A stretch of DNA of 64,000 nucleotides, taken from contig NZ_QEXM01000043.1 in assembly GCF_004127445.1 (NCBI RefSeq), forward strand, positions 744,001-808,000, read 5' to 3'. The notes beneath the pieces are model-generated. The model was not told the origin of the DNA, made no database searches, and saw only the letters and a list, made by a program, of their open reading frames with translations. Position 1 is the stretch's first letter. Each line of letters begins with the position of its first letter. Below, in pieces: positions 63,332 through 64,000 of this stretch. Source of the stretch: Streptomyces alfalfae. GTDB lineage: Bacteria; Actinomycetota; Actinomycetes; Streptomycetales; Streptomycetaceae. Position numbers and translations under genes: made by a program.

Positions 63332-64000
63332 CGGCCGTGCTCACGTACGAGGAACTGCGCATCCGGGTCCGCCGTGTCGGCGCCGCCCGCTATCTCGTGA
63401 CGGCGAGCGGTCCCGCGTCGGCCGCCGAGATCATCGCGGTGGGCGAGGAGCCCGAGGAGTTCCGCCGGCGGTGGGACCGGCTGATCGCCGCGGAGCTCTG
63501 CGAGGCGCCGATGGGCGAGCAGCACACCGTGGCCCAGCTCCAGGAGCTGGGGCGCGGGGTGTTCAGGCTGCTGTTCGGCGAGCCCGGCCGGGCCGGGGAG
63601 GCTTCGGGCACGGCGGAAACGGCGTGCGAGGCGATCGGGACGCGCGTCGGGGCCTGCGTCGACGCGGCGCTCGACCGGGCGCAGCGGATGCGGCCCCCGC
63701 GCGGCCTGCGGCTCCGCTTCGACCTGCCGCCCGAGCTGCGCGACCTCCCCCTGGAGGCGCTCTGCGCCCCGTCGAACAGCCCCCAGCAGACCCTCGCCCT
63801 CAACCACGGCTACTCCCTGGTCCGTTCCCTGCCCGGCGGGCCGCTCGGCCGCCGCCTGCCGGAGGCCGCCGACGAGCCGAGCCTGATCAGGCTCCTGGTG
63901 GCCTGGGCCTCGCCCGCCGGTCTCGATCCCCTGCGGGCCTCGGCGGAGATCGCCGCGCTCCGGCACGACCTGCCCGAGGTGGCCGTGCGGATGAAGGTGG
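63328..64000 (+). CDS. CHAT-domain (caspase-like) protein, 3' end outside window
   Basis: The frame is open from GTG 63328, overlapping the TPR stop, to the end of the window (224 codons visible). After an N-terminal helical region the sequence enters a CHAT-like peptidase start: LRLRFDLPPELRDLPLEALC, then LNHGYSLVRSLPG and LIRLLVAWASPAGLDPLRAS. These match the first strands of CHAT proteins (L-P-W/L-E-L and the SLVR segment). The catalytic His and Cys would lie beyond 64000, so activity is not shown. Likely a proteolytic effector of the TPR-CHAT group. Confidence 0.72.
   Translation, partial: MTAVLTYEELRIRVRRVGAARYLVTASGPASAAEIIAVGEEPEEFRRRWDRLIAAELCEAPMGEQHTVAQLQELGRGVFRLLFGEPGRAGEASGTAETACEAIGTRVGACVDAALDRAQRMRPPRGLRLRFDLPPELRDLPLEALCAPSNSPQQTLALNHGYSLVRSLPGGPLGRRLPEAADEPSLIRLLVAWASPAGLDPLRASAEIAALRHDLPEVAVRMKV

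Overview
The window is high-GC actinobacterial DNA and almost certainly a Streptomyces chromosome. Codon third positions are strongly G/C. Diagnostic genes include a two-domain geosmin synthase, the helix-turn-helix/DUF397/GHKL-ATPase developmental trio, an SAV2148-type HEPN protein, and rare Leu TTA codons of the bldA kind in three genes. I saw no tRNA, rRNA, CRISPR array, insertion sequence or integrase. The content looks like ordinary chromosome with accessory islets.

Layout. 1-1265: 3' part of a cytochrome P450 and its 3Fe-4S ferredoxin. 1296-7487: a secreted family 8 polysaccharide lyase (minus), a frameshifted gene remnant, and a LacZ-type beta-galactosidase. 7468-9290: ATPase / XRE regulator / DUF397 trio with a 19-bp palindrome in the divergent promoter region. 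9301-11881: an alpha/alpha-toroid membrane protein, a metal-cupin-like protein and a Nudix hydrolase. 12084-15135: VOC protein, two coupled AraC regulators and a divergent NmrA-like oxidoreductase. 15344-20303: YihY membrane protein, AidB-like acyl-CoA dehydrogenase, GAF regulator, GNAT protein.

20330-30022 is a complete assimilatory sulfur operon. It has a promoter overlapping a 13-bp inverted repeat, a 27-residue leader peptide ending in Cys-Pro-Ala-Cys, then sulfite reductase, a small zinc-ribbon protein, cysH, cysC, cysD, cysN, a sulfonate-type ABC transporter and a sirohydrochlorin chelatase that supplies siroheme to the reductase. Many genes overlap by ATGA or GTGA, so translation is probably coupled.

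30034-44766: an SCO6745-type protein, GNAT, NTF2-like and DUF1697 proteins, a secreted subtilase, a CDP-alcohol phosphatidyltransferase, a macrolide-type glycosyltransferase behind a palindromic operator, a MarR regulator divergent from a membrane transporter, a three-gene sugar ABC importer, a phosphotransferase, a DnaQ-like exonuclease and the HEPN protein. 44870-47070: two exported proteins that look like the catalytic and N-terminal halves of a copper amine oxidase encoded separately. 47228-54337: glgX, treY and treZ (glycogen to trehalose), with a DUF1707-FHA gene on the opposite strand between treY and treZ.

54353-60404: M24 peptidase, PDZ membrane protein, LysR regulator with its box, a CTP-synthase-like amidotransferase, and geosmin synthase. 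60626-64000: a small protein, a TPR protein with a Cys4 cluster and the start of a CHAT (caspase-like) protein. This last group looks like the beginning of a conflict or immunity-type operon that continues past the window and is the best candidate for an undescribed system.
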